Notes under the pieces: generated by a model
Seen by the model: the letters and a program-made list of their open reading frames with translations, nothing else
The model's database searches: none
Told to the model about the DNA's origin: nothing
Position numbers and translations under genes: made by a program
NCBI GenBank assembly: GCA_002839375.1
Contig: PGXY01000007.1
Location: forward strand, 248,001-312,000
DNA length: 64,000 bases
Reading direction: 5' to 3'
Source of the DNA: Spirochaetae bacterium HGW-Spirochaetae-1
Lineage (GTDB): Bacteria > Spirochaetota > UBA4802 > UBA5550
In this document: piece after piece, positions 26,239 to 35,265 of the stretch
Layout: each line of letters opens with the position of its first letter
Numbering within the stretch: position 1 is the first letter of the stretch

Positions 26239-27351
26239 TCAGATATTTTTAATGATATCCCCGATTATAACCCCTGCAGCGTCACTTTTTGCCAGGGCCA
26301 GTGCTTTTTGCGACATTTTATCGAGAGACCGCTGATTGTTGAGCAGGCCGAAAAGCACGGGTGCCACCTTCCCCGGCGTGGCCTCGGCGTCCTTTATCTT
26401 TACGGCAGCCCCTTCACGCTCGAATACATCGGCATTTTTATCCTGGTGATCCAGGGCCGCGAAGGGATAGGGTATCTGGATCGAAGGAAGCCCCGTTGCC
26501 GCCAGTTCCATCATGACACCGGCTCCGGACCTGCTGATGGCGATATCGCTTGCCCGGTAAGCGAGCCCCACCCTGTCTATGTAGGGAGATATATAGATGG
26601 AGCCCCCGTCTATCTCGTTCTGAACCTTTTCCTTGTACGAGTCATATGAAAAGGCTCCCGTGCTCCAGATTATACCCACGTCCTTCAGGTCACCGCTAAA
26701 TTCCTTTTTCAGCCCGAATGTAAGCTTGTTGAGATTAAGGGCCCCCTGACTGCCGCCTATAACAAAAATAATTTTCTTGCAGTGTTCCAGGTGAAATGAT
26801 TTTTTCGCTTCGTCGCGCGATACGTCCTTTATGACTCCTTTCCTGATGGGATTCCCGGCGTGGACAAAAATATCGGCCCTTTTGAGATAATCGCAGGACT
26901 CCCTGAATGTACCGTACAGCCGTACGGCGCGCTTTTCAAAAAACTGGGTCACCTTGCCAGGTACCGTGTTCTGTTCACAGAGGAATATTTTGGTACCCGT
27001 CATGCGCGCGGCGAAAAGCAGCGGTGCCGATACATAACCGCCCATGCCTACCACGGCATCAACGCCGTTTTTTCTTATCAGGCCTTTTGCCCTGATAACG
27101 GCCCAGGCGAATCGCAGTATAAAGAAAGGGATTTTAAAGATATTCCTGGTAAAGGAAGGGGCATTATAATAAAGGAGATCACCCTCCCTGATATCGCCCA
27201 GCGATGAAAAACGCCTGTCTTTTGCCCCCGTAAGGAAGAGACAACGTACGCTTTGCGCCACTCCCTCTTCATACAGGGCAATGCCGGGGCTGATATGTCC
27301 ACCCGTGCCGCCGCCCACGATAAGTATTGTTTTTGCCGTCGTATCGTTCAC
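26239..27351 (-). CDS. murG: Lipid II glycosyltransferase MurG
   Basis: 370 residues from a GTG whose four bases GTGA overlap the ftsW stop; the frame stays open upstream, but that part is an out-of-frame reading of ftsW. ILIVGGGTGGHISPGIAL is the N-terminal glycine loop, GMGGYVSAPLLFAARM the membrane-face motif, LCEQNTVPGKV and VIGGSQGAL follow, and AISRSGAGVMMELAATGLPS is the UDP-GlcNAc binding region. It transfers GlcNAc to lipid I at the inner membrane face, giving lipid II. Confidence 0.95.
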   Translation of the reverse strand: MNDTTAKTILIVGGGTGGHISPGIALYEEGVAQSVRCLFLTGAKDRRFSSLGDIREGDLLYYNAPSFTRNIFKIPFFILRFAWAVIRAKGLIRKNGVDAVVGMGGYVSAPLLFAARMTGTKIFLCEQNTVPGKVTQFFEKRAVRLYGTFRESCDYLKRADIFVHAGNPIRKGVIKDVSRDEAKKSFHLEHCKKIIFVIGGSQGALNLNKLTFGLKKEFSGDLKDVGIIWSTGAFSYDSYKEKVQNEIDGGSIYISPYIDRVGLAYRASDIAISRSGAGVMMELAATGLPSIQIPYPFAALDHQDKNADVFEREGAAVKIKDAEATPGKVAPVLFGLLNNQRSLDKMSQKALALAKSDAAGVIIGDIIKNI

Positions 27352-28502
27352 TGCCAGACCTCTTGTGTAAATTTTGCTTCCTGCCGCACTACCTCGCGGT
27401 ACCGTGAAATATTGAGAAGGATTCCCACCGCTATCATGCTCGAAAGAAAGGACGACCCGCCATAGCTGATAAAGGGAAGCGGAATTCCCGTGGTGGGCAG
27501 GCTCCCGGTTACCACTCCCAAATTTATGAAGGCCTGCACTACCAGCAGAAGGCCCAGCCCTATGGAAAGAAGCCGGCCGAACGCATCGGGAGCGGCGAGA
27601 GCGATGGACACGGCACGCATAAACAGCAGGCAGTAGAGCACCACCATGAAGGCCGTGCCGAAGAATCCCACCTCCTCGGCCATAACTGCAAAAATGAAAT
27701 CCGTGTGAGGCTCCGGCAGGCGGCTGATTTTTTGTGTTCCGAATCCCAGCCCCACGCCGAAAAGTCCACCCTTTTTGAAAGCAATGAATGACTGTATGAT
27801 GTGATATCCATTGCCGAAACGGTCTTTCCATGGATCAAGATAAGCCAGCATCCTGTCGCGGCGGTAATCCACCTGGTATACCAGGAGATAAAACATGGGG
27901 ATACTGATGACAAACAGGGACAGAATGTAGGTAAGAGGAAAACCCGATACAAATAAAATAAGGACTGAAACGATAAGAAGATCCACGGCGGTGCCGAAAT
28001 CGGGCTGCATCATAATGAGAACAAACATCACAGCCACAATGATAATGGGAACAAGAACCTGGACCACATTGTGACTGCTGCCCTCCGATGAAAAAACCTT
28101 GACCAGGTAAATAACCATGAATATTTTCACGAACTCCGAGGGCTGCAGGCGGAAAAACCCCAAATCTATCCACCGGGCCGACCCTTTCACGTTATGACCG
28201 ATACCGGGCACAAGGACAATGACAAGCAGTACCAGTGATACAAGGAGCATGACCTTTGTGTGCCGCAAATAAATACGGTAATCCAGTTCCTGAAAAACCA
28301 GCAGGGCTCCCAGACCTATGAGAAACCAGAGAAGCTGTTTCTTGAGAAAATAGAAAGAATCTCCCATGCTTTTCATGGCCAGCACGGCGCTGGCGCTGTA
28401 ACTCATGGCGATACCCACTCCCGCCAGAATGAAAACAATGATGAAGAGCGCCATATCGGGCTCGCCCCTCCGCCGCGTATCTATGACAGCTTTCAGGTCC
28501 AC
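27348..28502 (-). CDS. ftsW: Septal peptidoglycan polymerase FtsW (SEDS)
   Basis: 384 residues with about ten hydrophobic helices. The SEDS signature is readable: FFRLQPSEFVKIFMV, MLAYLDPWKDRFGNGYHIIQS, PEPHTDFIFAVMAEEVGFFG and TTGIPLPFISYGGSSF. Together with its class B partner PBP it polymerises lipid II at the septum; RodA is the elongation paralogue, but dcw position between murD and murG identifies FtsW. It overlaps murD by 10 bp and murG by 4 bp. The expected partner gene ftsI is not in this cluster. Confidence 0.95.
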   Translation of the reverse strand: MDLKAVIDTRRRGEPDMALFIIVFILAGVGIAMSYSASAVLAMKSMGDSFYFLKKQLLWFLIGLGALLVFQELDYRIYLRHTKVMLLVSLVLLVIVLVPGIGHNVKGSARWIDLGFFRLQPSEFVKIFMVIYLVKVFSSEGSSHNVVQVLVPIIIVAVMFVLIMMQPDFGTAVDLLIVSVLILFVSGFPLTYILSLFVISIPMFYLLVYQVDYRRDRMLAYLDPWKDRFGNGYHIIQSFIAFKKGGLFGVGLGFGTQKISRLPEPHTDFIFAVMAEEVGFFGTAFMVVLYCLLFMRAVSIALAAPDAFGRLLSIGLGLLLVVQAFINLGVVTGSLPTTGIPLPFISYGGSSFLSSMIAVGILLNISRYREVVRQEAKFTQEVWQ

Positions 28503-29887
28503 GGCAGCTCCCCCGTCACCAGTTTATTATAGGAATTTTTAAACACTCTTCCCCTGTCCTCGAAGCTCATAAACATATCAAAGGAGGCGCAGGCCGGCGA
28601 AAGAAGAATGATATCCCCCTCGCTGCTCTCCTTCATGGCCTTCACAACGGCATCATCCATGCTCCCGGCTTCCACAAAGGGGAAATCCCGGAAAACGACG
28701 GAAAAATCGTTAGTTGATTCGCCGATGAGCACCAGCGATTTCACCCTGCCTGCGATCTCATCTCTCAGGCGTGAATAATCATCACCCTTTGTACGTCCTC
28801 CCAGAATGAGAACGCCGGGCCTGGTGATGCTCCGAAGCGCCATGGTCACGGCGCCCACGGTGGTGGCCTTGGAGTCATTGATGAATTCGCGTCCCTGGAA
28901 TGTTCCCAGGCGCTCCATACGATGCTCCAGACCCTGAAAGGAATAGCATGCCCCGGCAAGGGCCGTAAAATCCGGTATTATCCCCCGTTTTTCAAAGACA
29001 GAAATAACCAGCAGCAGGGCGGCCATGACGTTCTGCACGTTATGGAATCCCATGATGAAAAGCCGGTCCGCGTCAATCACCTTCACCGGCTTGCTCCCGT
29101 TCCTGATATATACGGAACCGTCAAGGTAAAAGGCATCGGCCGAAGTATCATTAAGTGAAAAGGTGAGGATATGGGCCTTCACGCCATCGAGGCGGGCCCG
29201 CAGTATTTCATCGTCCAGGTTGTAGATATAAAAATCATCAGCGGTCTGGTTGAGAGTAACGCGCTTCTTGGCTCCGAAATAGTCATCCATGCCGTCATAC
29301 CGGTCCAGGTGATCGGGGGTCACGTTTAGAATGGCCGCAGCATCGGGCCTGAAGGAATCGATGGTTTCCAGCTGAAAGGAGGAAAGCTCTATGACTGAAA
29401 TGGATTCGTCACCGCTTTCATCGACAAGGGATACGAGGGGGATGCCGATATTGCCTCCCACCAGGGATTGAAAACCCAGTTCGCGGAGGATATGCCCCGT
29501 CAGTGTCGTCGTTGTTGACTTGCCGTCCGTGCCTGTTATGGCAATGATGCTTCCCCGGAGAAACGTGTATGCGAGTTCTATTTCAGCGATGACGGGGATA
29601 TTTCTTTCATAGGCCGCGGCGATGAGGGGAATGCTCCGGGGCACACCGGGACTCAGCACAACCAGGTCGAATCCCTCATCCAGCAGGGACGGGTCCTGTC
29701 CGCCGGCACGCACCTGAACTCCCGGACTCAGCCTGGAGATGACATCCTTCAGGTCTTCGGCGCTTTTTTTATCGGAGACCGAGACGTCCACTCCCCGCGC
29801 CGAAAGAAAATTTGACGCGGCCAGTCCCGTCCGGTATCCCAGACCCACGACCAGTGCCTTCCTTATTTCTTTTCCTTTTATATTCAT
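28493..29887 (-). CDS. murD: UDP-MurNAc-L-alanine--D-glutamate ligase
   Basis: A 464-residue Mur ligase. ALVVGLGYRTGLAASNFL is the N-terminal nucleotide-binding loop, IAITGTDGKSTTTTL the ATP loop, ILNVTPDHLDRYDGMDDY the MurD-specific segment, and INDSKATTVGAVTMAL the C-terminal substrate loop. It adds D-Glu to UDP-MurNAc-Ala in the cytoplasm. It is separated from mraY by 106 bp that hold two perfect palindromes, unlike the tight packing elsewhere in the cluster. Confidence 0.95.
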   Translation of the reverse strand: MNIKGKEIRKALVVGLGYRTGLAASNFLSARGVDVSVSDKKSAEDLKDVISRLSPGVQVRAGGQDPSLLDEGFDLVVLSPGVPRSIPLIAAAYERNIPVIAEIELAYTFLRGSIIAITGTDGKSTTTTLTGHILRELGFQSLVGGNIGIPLVSLVDESGDESISVIELSSFQLETIDSFRPDAAAILNVTPDHLDRYDGMDDYFGAKKRVTLNQTADDFYIYNLDDEILRARLDGVKAHILTFSLNDTSADAFYLDGSVYIRNGSKPVKVIDADRLFIMGFHNVQNVMAALLLVISVFEKRGIIPDFTALAGACYSFQGLEHRMERLGTFQGREFINDSKATTVGAVTMALRSITRPGVLILGGRTKGDDYSRLRDEIAGRVKSLVLIGESTNDFSVVFRDFPFVEAGSMDDAVVKAMKESSEGDIILLSPACASFDMFMSFEDRGRVFKNSYNKLVTGELPWT

Positions 29888-29912
29888 ACTATTTATTTAC
29901 AATTTTTTGTAC

Positions 29913-29933
29913 GGTCGGGTTTCAAACCCGACC
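29913..29933. repeat. Perfect palindrome 1 in murD-mraY gap
   Basis: GGTCGGGTTT (29913-29922), one central C, AAACCCGACC (29924-29933). The flanks TGTAC and CTGC resemble those of the second palindrome (GTAC, CTAC), suggesting two members of one mobile palindromic element family. Confidence 0.75.
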
Positions 29934-29971
29934 CTGCATATATTGGTACGGAACATATTTTCTATTAGTAC

Positions 29972-29993
29972 GGAACGGTTGTTAAACCGTTCC
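29972..29993. repeat. Perfect palindrome 2 at the mraY 3' end
   Basis: GGAACGGTT (29972-29980), loop GTTA, AACCGTTCC (29985-29993). The right flank CTA (29994-29996) is the mraY stop codon read on the minus strand, so the element ends exactly at the gene. A short direct repeat TACGGAAC also precedes it (near 29947 and 29969). Confidence 0.75.
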
Positions 29994-31079
29994 CTACAAT
30001 ATTTTTAACGAACTCAATCCCAGGATTGCCAGGATTATCCCCAGTATCCAGATTCTCACCACAACCTTCTGCTCGGGCCAGCCCGAGAGCTCGAAGTGAT
30101 GATGTATGGGCGCCATCTTGAACACCCGCTTTTTCCTCAGCTTAAAGGACCCCACCTGGATTACCACGGACAGGGCCTCGAGAACGAACACGCCGCCCAC
30201 GATAACCAGGAAGAACTCTTTCTTTATCATAACGGCCACAATGCCGATGACGCCGCCCAGGGCCAGGGAACCCGTATCACCCATGAACACCGATGCGGGG
30301 TTGCTGTTAAACCAGAGAAATCCCAGCAGGGCCCCGGCAAGGGCCGAGAGGAAAACCGTCAGCTCGGCGCCGTCGCTGATATAGGGTATGCGCAGGTACG
30401 CGGCAATCTTCACGTGGCCTGTAATATAGGTCATGATGGCCAGGACGACCACTACTATTGCCACGGAACCCGTGGCAAGCCCGTCGAGGCCGTCGGTGAG
30501 ATTGACGGCATTGGAATACCCTATGATCACTATGACGGAAAAAACAACCCATATCCAGCCCAGGTCAAATATCGCCTCATTGACGAAAGGAACAAAGAGC
30601 GTGCTCGTATGGGCCGGGTTTGATGGAAAGAAATATATCGAAAGGGACACAATGAGCGCCACGACAAACTGCACAAAGAGCTTCCCTCGCGGCGGAAGCC
30701 CGTCCTTTTTTTTCATAACGGCCTTTATGTAATCATCGGCGAATCCCAGGGCACCCAGTGCCACCGTAGCGAAAATAAGCAGAAGCAGATATCGGTTCGT
30801 GAAATTGCCCCAGAGAAGGATGGACACGGTAACGGCGCCCAGGATGATTATCCCTCCCATGGTGGGAGTCCCGGCCTTGGCCTGATGGCTCTGGGGACCA
30901 AGTTCCCTGATCTCCTCCTTCAGCTTCAGCCGCTGGAGCCACTGTATCATGACATTCCCCAGAAGCAGTACCAGCACAAGTGCCGTAACGGCGGCATAGG
31001 CTGACCTGAAGGTTATGTACTGGAACAGCCGTAAAAAGGAAACAAATTCCTGCAATGGTAAAATAAAATGATAAAACAT
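29994..31079 (-). CDS. mraY: Phospho-MurNAc-pentapeptide translocase
   Basis: 361 residues and about ten hydrophobic helices. The conserved cytoplasmic motifs are present: GTPTMGGIIIL, FADDYIKAVMKKKDGL, NAVNLTDGLDGLATG, FMGDTGSLALGG and MAPIHHHFEL. It transfers phospho-MurNAc-pentapeptide to undecaprenyl phosphate, making lipid I. The C-terminus SSLKIL and the stop codon abut a palindromic element. It lies 10 nt after murF. Confidence 0.96.
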   Translation of the reverse strand: MFYHFILPLQEFVSFLRLFQYITFRSAYAAVTALVLVLLLGNVMIQWLQRLKLKEEIRELGPQSHQAKAGTPTMGGIIILGAVTVSILLWGNFTNRYLLLLIFATVALGALGFADDYIKAVMKKKDGLPPRGKLFVQFVVALIVSLSIYFFPSNPAHTSTLFVPFVNEAIFDLGWIWVVFSVIVIIGYSNAVNLTDGLDGLATGSVAIVVVVLAIMTYITGHVKIAAYLRIPYISDGAELTVFLSALAGALLGFLWFNSNPASVFMGDTGSLALGGVIGIVAVMIKKEFFLVIVGGVFVLEALSVVIQVGSFKLRKKRVFKMAPIHHHFELSGWPEQKVVVRIWILGIILAILGLSSLKIL

Positions 31080-31089
31080 CTCTCTTCCC

Positions 31090-32478
31090 TCACCTGCTCA
31101 ATGCCTGAATAATTTCTTCCATCTTCATCGAACGTGATCCTTTCACCAGGACCACGTCATGTTCCGTAAGGGTCCCTTTCAGGAACCGTACCATATCGTC
31201 CTTGCTTTCAAATTCCCGGGCCCGGCCGTCAGTCATGCCGCTTTCACCGGCGCCTTTTACATAGTCCGCAGCCATACTCCCCCAGGCACAGAGAAGATCA
31301 AAACCGTTCTCTCCCACGGCCCTGCCGATCTCCGCATGGAAACGCTCTGCGCCGTCGCCCAGCTCTTTCATGTCGGACAATACGGCCACTTTGCGCCTTT
31401 CGGGGAATATCATACTGACGGATTTGAGCGCGTATCGCGACGACAGGGGATTGGAGTTATATGTATCATTGATAAGAACGTAACCCCTGTCTATCATCTG
31501 GCTTCTGCCGTCAACATTATTAAAGGAAAGAAGGGATTTTTTTATTTCCTCAATGGAAATATCATATTTTTCCGCCACGGCCACGGCGGCCATGAGATTA
31601 TATACGTTATGAATTCCGTAAAGCGGTGCGCCGATATTCTCGCCCCGGTATGTTATTTCCACGCGGTCCCTCTGAAGACGGTATGATTCAGGCCGGATAT
31701 GGGCGCGATCCGTAAGCCCGAAGGTTCTGACTTCGCATCCCCGTTCCCGCGCCTCGCTCGTGACAATATCAAGGCACTCCGTCTCGGCATTCACGAACAC
31801 CGTCGATCCCCGTTCCATGCCGGCGAATATCTCGCTCTTGGCGCGGGCCACATTCTCCACGGTGCCGAGAAACTCCAGGTGTCCCTCGCCCACATTGGTA
31901 ATGACGGCGCAATGGGGCCTGACGATGCGCGAGAGCCTTTCTATTTCTCCGCGGTGGTTCATACCCAGTTCCAGGACCGCCATTTCATGAGAATCGGCAA
32001 GACCCAGGACCGTAAAGGGCACGCCGATCTCGTTATTGTAGTTCTTTTCATTTCTAAGTGTTCGGTAATGTCCCTGCAGCATGGCGCCGAGGAGCTCCTT
32101 GGTCGTGGTTTTCCCGTTGGTGCCGGTGATGGCGATGACCTGCGCCTTCTTTGTCAGGCGGTGTGCCGCCGCCAGGGAACCCAGGGCGCGCAGCGTATCG
32201 TCACAGCGGACGAGAACTATATTGCTTCGCCGCGCCAGTTCCTCAAAACCGTCCTTCATGACAAAAACGGCCCTGACCAAGCCGCCTTCCGCCAGGGCGG
32301 GGATAAAATCATGGCCGTCGAACTTCTCCCCCGCCAGGGGAATAAAAAGACAGTCCCGGCCCAGGTCGCGGGAATCCGTCGAGATGGAACCAAGTACGGT
32401 TGCCGTATCACCGCAGATGATCCGTCCCCCGCAGGCCCGGGCCGCCTCACCGGCAGTTATGACATAGTCGGCCTTCAT
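31090..32478 (-). CDS. murF: UDP-MurNAc-tripeptide--D-Ala-D-Ala ligase
   Basis: A 462-residue Mur ligase. ISTDSRDLGRDCLFIPLAGE is the N-terminal MurE/MurF-type domain, VIAITGTNGKTTTKELL the ATP loop, LELGMNHRGEIERL the MurF hallmark, and INDTYNSNPLSSRYAL the C-terminal segment. It adds D-Ala-D-Ala to the tripeptide precursor. The ATGA overlap with murE means translational coupling. The D-Ala-D-Ala ligase gene (ddl) is not in this window. Confidence 0.95.
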   Translation of the reverse strand: MKADYVITAGEAARACGGRIICGDTATVLGSISTDSRDLGRDCLFIPLAGEKFDGHDFIPALAEGGLVRAVFVMKDGFEELARRSNIVLVRCDDTLRALGSLAAAHRLTKKAQVIAITGTNGKTTTKELLGAMLQGHYRTLRNEKNYNNEIGVPFTVLGLADSHEMAVLELGMNHRGEIERLSRIVRPHCAVITNVGEGHLEFLGTVENVARAKSEIFAGMERGSTVFVNAETECLDIVTSEARERGCEVRTFGLTDRAHIRPESYRLQRDRVEITYRGENIGAPLYGIHNVYNLMAAVAVAEKYDISIEEIKKSLLSFNNVDGRSQMIDRGYVLINDTYNSNPLSSRYALKSVSMIFPERRKVAVLSDMKELGDGAERFHAEIGRAVGENGFDLLCAWGSMAADYVKGAGESGMTDGRAREFESKDDMVRFLKGTLTEHDVVLVKGSRSMKMEEIIQALSR

Positions 32479-34016
32479 ACCTTTTCGCGCTCCCGGATAT
32501 ATTTCGAGGCTATCTCGTGGTCATCGAAGTGTATCTTGCTCCGGCCCAGTATCTGGTAGTCCTCGTGCCCCTTCCCTGCGATAACGATGATGTCACCGGG
32601 CTCTCCCATGGCTACGGCCATGGCAATGGCCTTTTCCCGGTCGCTCTCCACATCATAGTTAATTTTTTCAATGCCCGCCGTTATGTCTCTGATGATGGCA
32701 TCGGGTTCCTCGGTCCTGGGATTATCACTGGTGATGATGACGTGATCGGAAAAATCCACGGCGATTTTTCCCATAATTGGCCGTTTGGTCCTGTCACGGT
32801 CGCCGCCGCACCCGAAGACCGTGATGATCCTGTTTTTTTTCAGTTCATTCACCGAATCAAGAAGCTTCTGCAGGGCATCGCTCGTATGGGCATAATCTAC
32901 AACGACGCCGAAACCCAGGCCCGTGGTGATGGTGTCGAAACGGCCCGGAACGCTCTTCAGCTTTTTAAGCCCCTGCTGTATGACCGCATAGGGAACGTCA
33001 AGAGAAACCAGTGTTGCCAGGGCCGCCAGGGAATTATATACGTGAAAAGTCCCGGCAAGCTGGAGACTAACGGACAGTCCCTTCTCGGGGCTTTCCAGGA
33101 CATAGCTCAGTCCCGATATCTCGTTAACGATGGATTTTCTGTCGGTTCTGAAGTAAGCGTCGCTGTCCACGCCGAAACTGACAATGGGATAGGAATAGTT
33201 GTTCCGGTTTTTCAGGATACGCGCACCGTATTCATCATCGCCGTTCACGATGCCGATTTTTTTTTCTTTTATGCTCCTGTCGAGAATGGAGAAGATGCGC
33301 TTCTTGGCGCTGAAATAGGCCTCAAAATCATGGTGAAAATCAAGATGATCGCGCGTCAGGTTGGTAAATACTGCCGCATCGAGGTCAATATCATCGGCCC
33401 TGTTCAGCTCGAGTGCGTGTGAGGATATTTCCATGACCACGGCCCTGACCCCGTCCCGGTGCATGCGGTAAAACATCTCCTGCATATCCCTCGACTCCGG
33501 CGTCGTATTGGGCGCCGGCCGCTCCACTCCGCCCCAGCGGTAGTTAATCGTTCCCATAACGCCCGTTTCCAGGCCGTTTTCCTTTAGAACCGATTCGATC
33601 ATGTAGGTGATCGAAGTCTTTCCATTGGTACCCGTGATGCCGATGACCTTCATCTTCCGCGACGGATTATCGTAAAAGGAAGCCGAGAGGCACGACAATG
33701 CCTTCCTGGTGTTGTCCGAAACCAGAAGCGTTATACTTTTCCTGTCGAGATGCAGGAATTCTCCGGCCCTTTTCCTGGAAACCACCACTGCAGCAGCTCC
33801 CTTGGCAATGGCCGCATCGATAAATCCGTGGCCGTCCGTTTCGTATCCCTCGACGGCGACAAAGACCGCTCCCTCCGTCACCTTCCTTGAATCATACTCC
33901 ACGGCTACTACTTTCACTTCCTTCAGATCACCGGAGGAATAGAGCTCTGCACTCTGGCGGCATTGATCCAGCAGATCGGAGAGATTTCTTGTTATATTAA
34001 TATCACTTTGTTCCAT
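32475..34016 (-). CDS. murE: UDP-MurNAc-dipeptide--meso-diaminopimelate ligase
   Basis: A 513-residue Mur ligase. VEYDSRKVTEGAVFVAVEG is the uridine-binding domain, GITGTNGKTSITYMIES the ATP loop and NTTPESRDM the MurE-specific loop. The C-terminal ITSDNPRTEEP contains DNPR, the motif that in known enzymes selects meso-diaminopimelate; lysine and ornithine ligases differ here. The wall is therefore predicted to be of the DAP type, which fits Leptospira-like rather than Treponema/Borrelia-like spirochaetes. The gene overlaps ftsL by 14 bp, leaving no room for ftsI between them. Confidence 0.95.
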   Translation of the reverse strand: MEQSDINITRNLSDLLDQCRQSAELYSSGDLKEVKVVAVEYDSRKVTEGAVFVAVEGYETDGHGFIDAAIAKGAAAVVVSRKRAGEFLHLDRKSITLLVSDNTRKALSCLSASFYDNPSRKMKVIGITGTNGKTSITYMIESVLKENGLETGVMGTINYRWGGVERPAPNTTPESRDMQEMFYRMHRDGVRAVVMEISSHALELNRADDIDLDAAVFTNLTRDHLDFHHDFEAYFSAKKRIFSILDRSIKEKKIGIVNGDDEYGARILKNRNNYSYPIVSFGVDSDAYFRTDRKSIVNEISGLSYVLESPEKGLSVSLQLAGTFHVYNSLAALATLVSLDVPYAVIQQGLKKLKSVPGRFDTITTGLGFGVVVDYAHTSDALQKLLDSVNELKKNRIITVFGCGGDRDRTKRPIMGKIAVDFSDHVIITSDNPRTEEPDAIIRDITAGIEKINYDVESDREKAIAMAVAMGEPGDIIVIAGKGHEDYQILGRSKIHFDDHEIASKYIREREKV

Positions 34017-34269
34017 TTTGAACCATCACAACATCAAAATCCGACGGTGTTATTTTTTTCAAACCGCTTCGCAGGGCATGATGCTCCACATTCTCCATAC
34101 TCCTGTACCGTTCGATGCCGAAAAGAATCCTGTCATTGTCCTTTACAAGCTCCCCGGCCACGGCGCTGAGTTTCCGGCATTCCAGCTTCATTTTCATCAT
34201 TTCCACGTTCTGCCATACAAAGATCAGAACAAAAAGCGACATGCAGAAAACAATAACCAGGTGTTTCAT
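34003..34269 (-). CDS. ftsL: FtsL-like small bitopic division protein
   Basis: 88 residues: one N-terminal membrane helix (LVIVFCMSLFVLIFVWQ), then a short helical segment compatible with a coiled coil (VEMMKMKLECRKLSAVAGEL). There is little sequence conservation in FtsL; the call rests on size, topology and position between rsmH and murE. FtsL forms a trimer with FtsB and FtsQ that activates the septal synthase. It lies 3 nt after rsmH and overlaps murE by 14 bp. Confidence 0.75.
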   Translation of the reverse strand: MKHLVIVFCMSLFVLIFVWQNVEMMKMKLECRKLSAVAGELVKDNDRILFGIERYRSMENVEHHALRSGLKKITPSDFDVVMVQNGTK

Positions 34270-34272
34270 ACA

Positions 34273-35244
34273 TTATAACCTTTCACAAACCCGCAGCTTC
34301 GCACTCCTGGCACGATTGTTCACGGCCATTTCTTCTTCGCCGGGAATCACGGGTTTTTTTGTCAGAATGGAAACAAGAGCCCTCTCCGTACAGATGCAGT
34401 GTTTCGGCTCCCGTCCGCAGGTACATCCCCGCGCCAGTTCCCTGAAACGGTTTTTCACGATACGGTCCTCCAGAGAATGAAAGGATATGGCAATGACTCT
34501 GCCGCCGGGAACACAGTAACGGTATGCCGCGGAAATGCCCGCATCAATAGCCGTCAGTTCGTCATTCACTTCGATACGGAGAGCCTGGAAAACGCGTGTC
34601 GCGGGATGTATATTCTTCACATGAAACTTGCGCGGAATCGCACCGAGGACAATGGAAGCCAGTTCCCCCGACGTGGTAATATCCTTCTCCTGCCTTCTGT
34701 CACACAACACCGTGGCGATCCTCCGGGACCACCGCTCTTCACCGTAGCGGTAAAAAATATCAGCCAGTTTTTCCCGGGTGTAATGATTTATCACATATGC
34801 CGCGTCCAGGTCCTGGCCCGTGGCGTTCAGCCTCATGTCCAGCGGCTCATCGTCGCGGAACGAAAATCCCCGGCCGCTTCTGTCAAAATGGAAGGAGGAT
34901 ATGCCGAAATCATAGAGAATGTAGGCGGCCTTAATATTCCTTTCATCAAGATGTTCCGGGAGTTCGGAAAAATTGGCATGGATACACTCTATCCGGTCCC
35001 CGAATTTGGCAAGCCGTTTACGGGCGATTTCCAGAATTTCAGCGTCCCTCTCAAAAGCAATGATCCGCAGATCAGGGAAAGCCTCCAGGAGCATTCCGGA
35101 ATGTCCGCCCTCGCCCAGGGTGCAGTCGACGAAATATCCCTGCCCGCCAAAGGGGGATTCCTTCACATAGTTCATCACCTCGCGCCAGAGCACGGGAGTA
35201 TGAGCATAATCTTTTTCCACCGCTTCCCCCATATTATGTCTCAT
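34273..35244 (-). CDS. rsmH: 16S rRNA (cytosine-1402-N4)-methyltransferase
   Basis: A 323-residue methyltransferase. HTPVLWREVMNYV opens the protein, VDCTLGEGGHSGMLLE is the AdoMet-binding loop, ILYDFGISSFHFDRSGRGFSF carries the DLGvSS-like motif (here DFGISS), and AISFHSLEDRIVKN is the C-terminal hallmark. It N4-methylates C1402 of 16S rRNA with RsmI. The start may be ATG 35244 or, four codons later, ATG 35232; neither has a strong ribosome site. It lies 21 nt downstream of mraZ. Confidence 0.95.
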   Translation of the reverse strand: MRHNMGEAVEKDYAHTPVLWREVMNYVKESPFGGQGYFVDCTLGEGGHSGMLLEAFPDLRIIAFERDAEILEIARKRLAKFGDRIECIHANFSELPEHLDERNIKAAYILYDFGISSFHFDRSGRGFSFRDDEPLDMRLNATGQDLDAAYVINHYTREKLADIFYRYGEERWSRRIATVLCDRRQEKDITTSGELASIVLGAIPRKFHVKNIHPATRVFQALRIEVNDELTAIDAGISAAYRYCVPGGRVIAISFHSLEDRIVKNRFRELARGCTCGREPKHCICTERALVSILTKKPVIPGEEEMAVNNRARSAKLRVCERL

Positions 35245-35265
35245 TAACCGCCGGATATATCCGAC

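Noticed and set aside
27352-27831. Long upstream extension of the murG frame
   Set aside because: It is the reverse-frame reading inside ftsW; the GTGA overlap at 27348-27351 and the N-terminal glycine loop give the real start.
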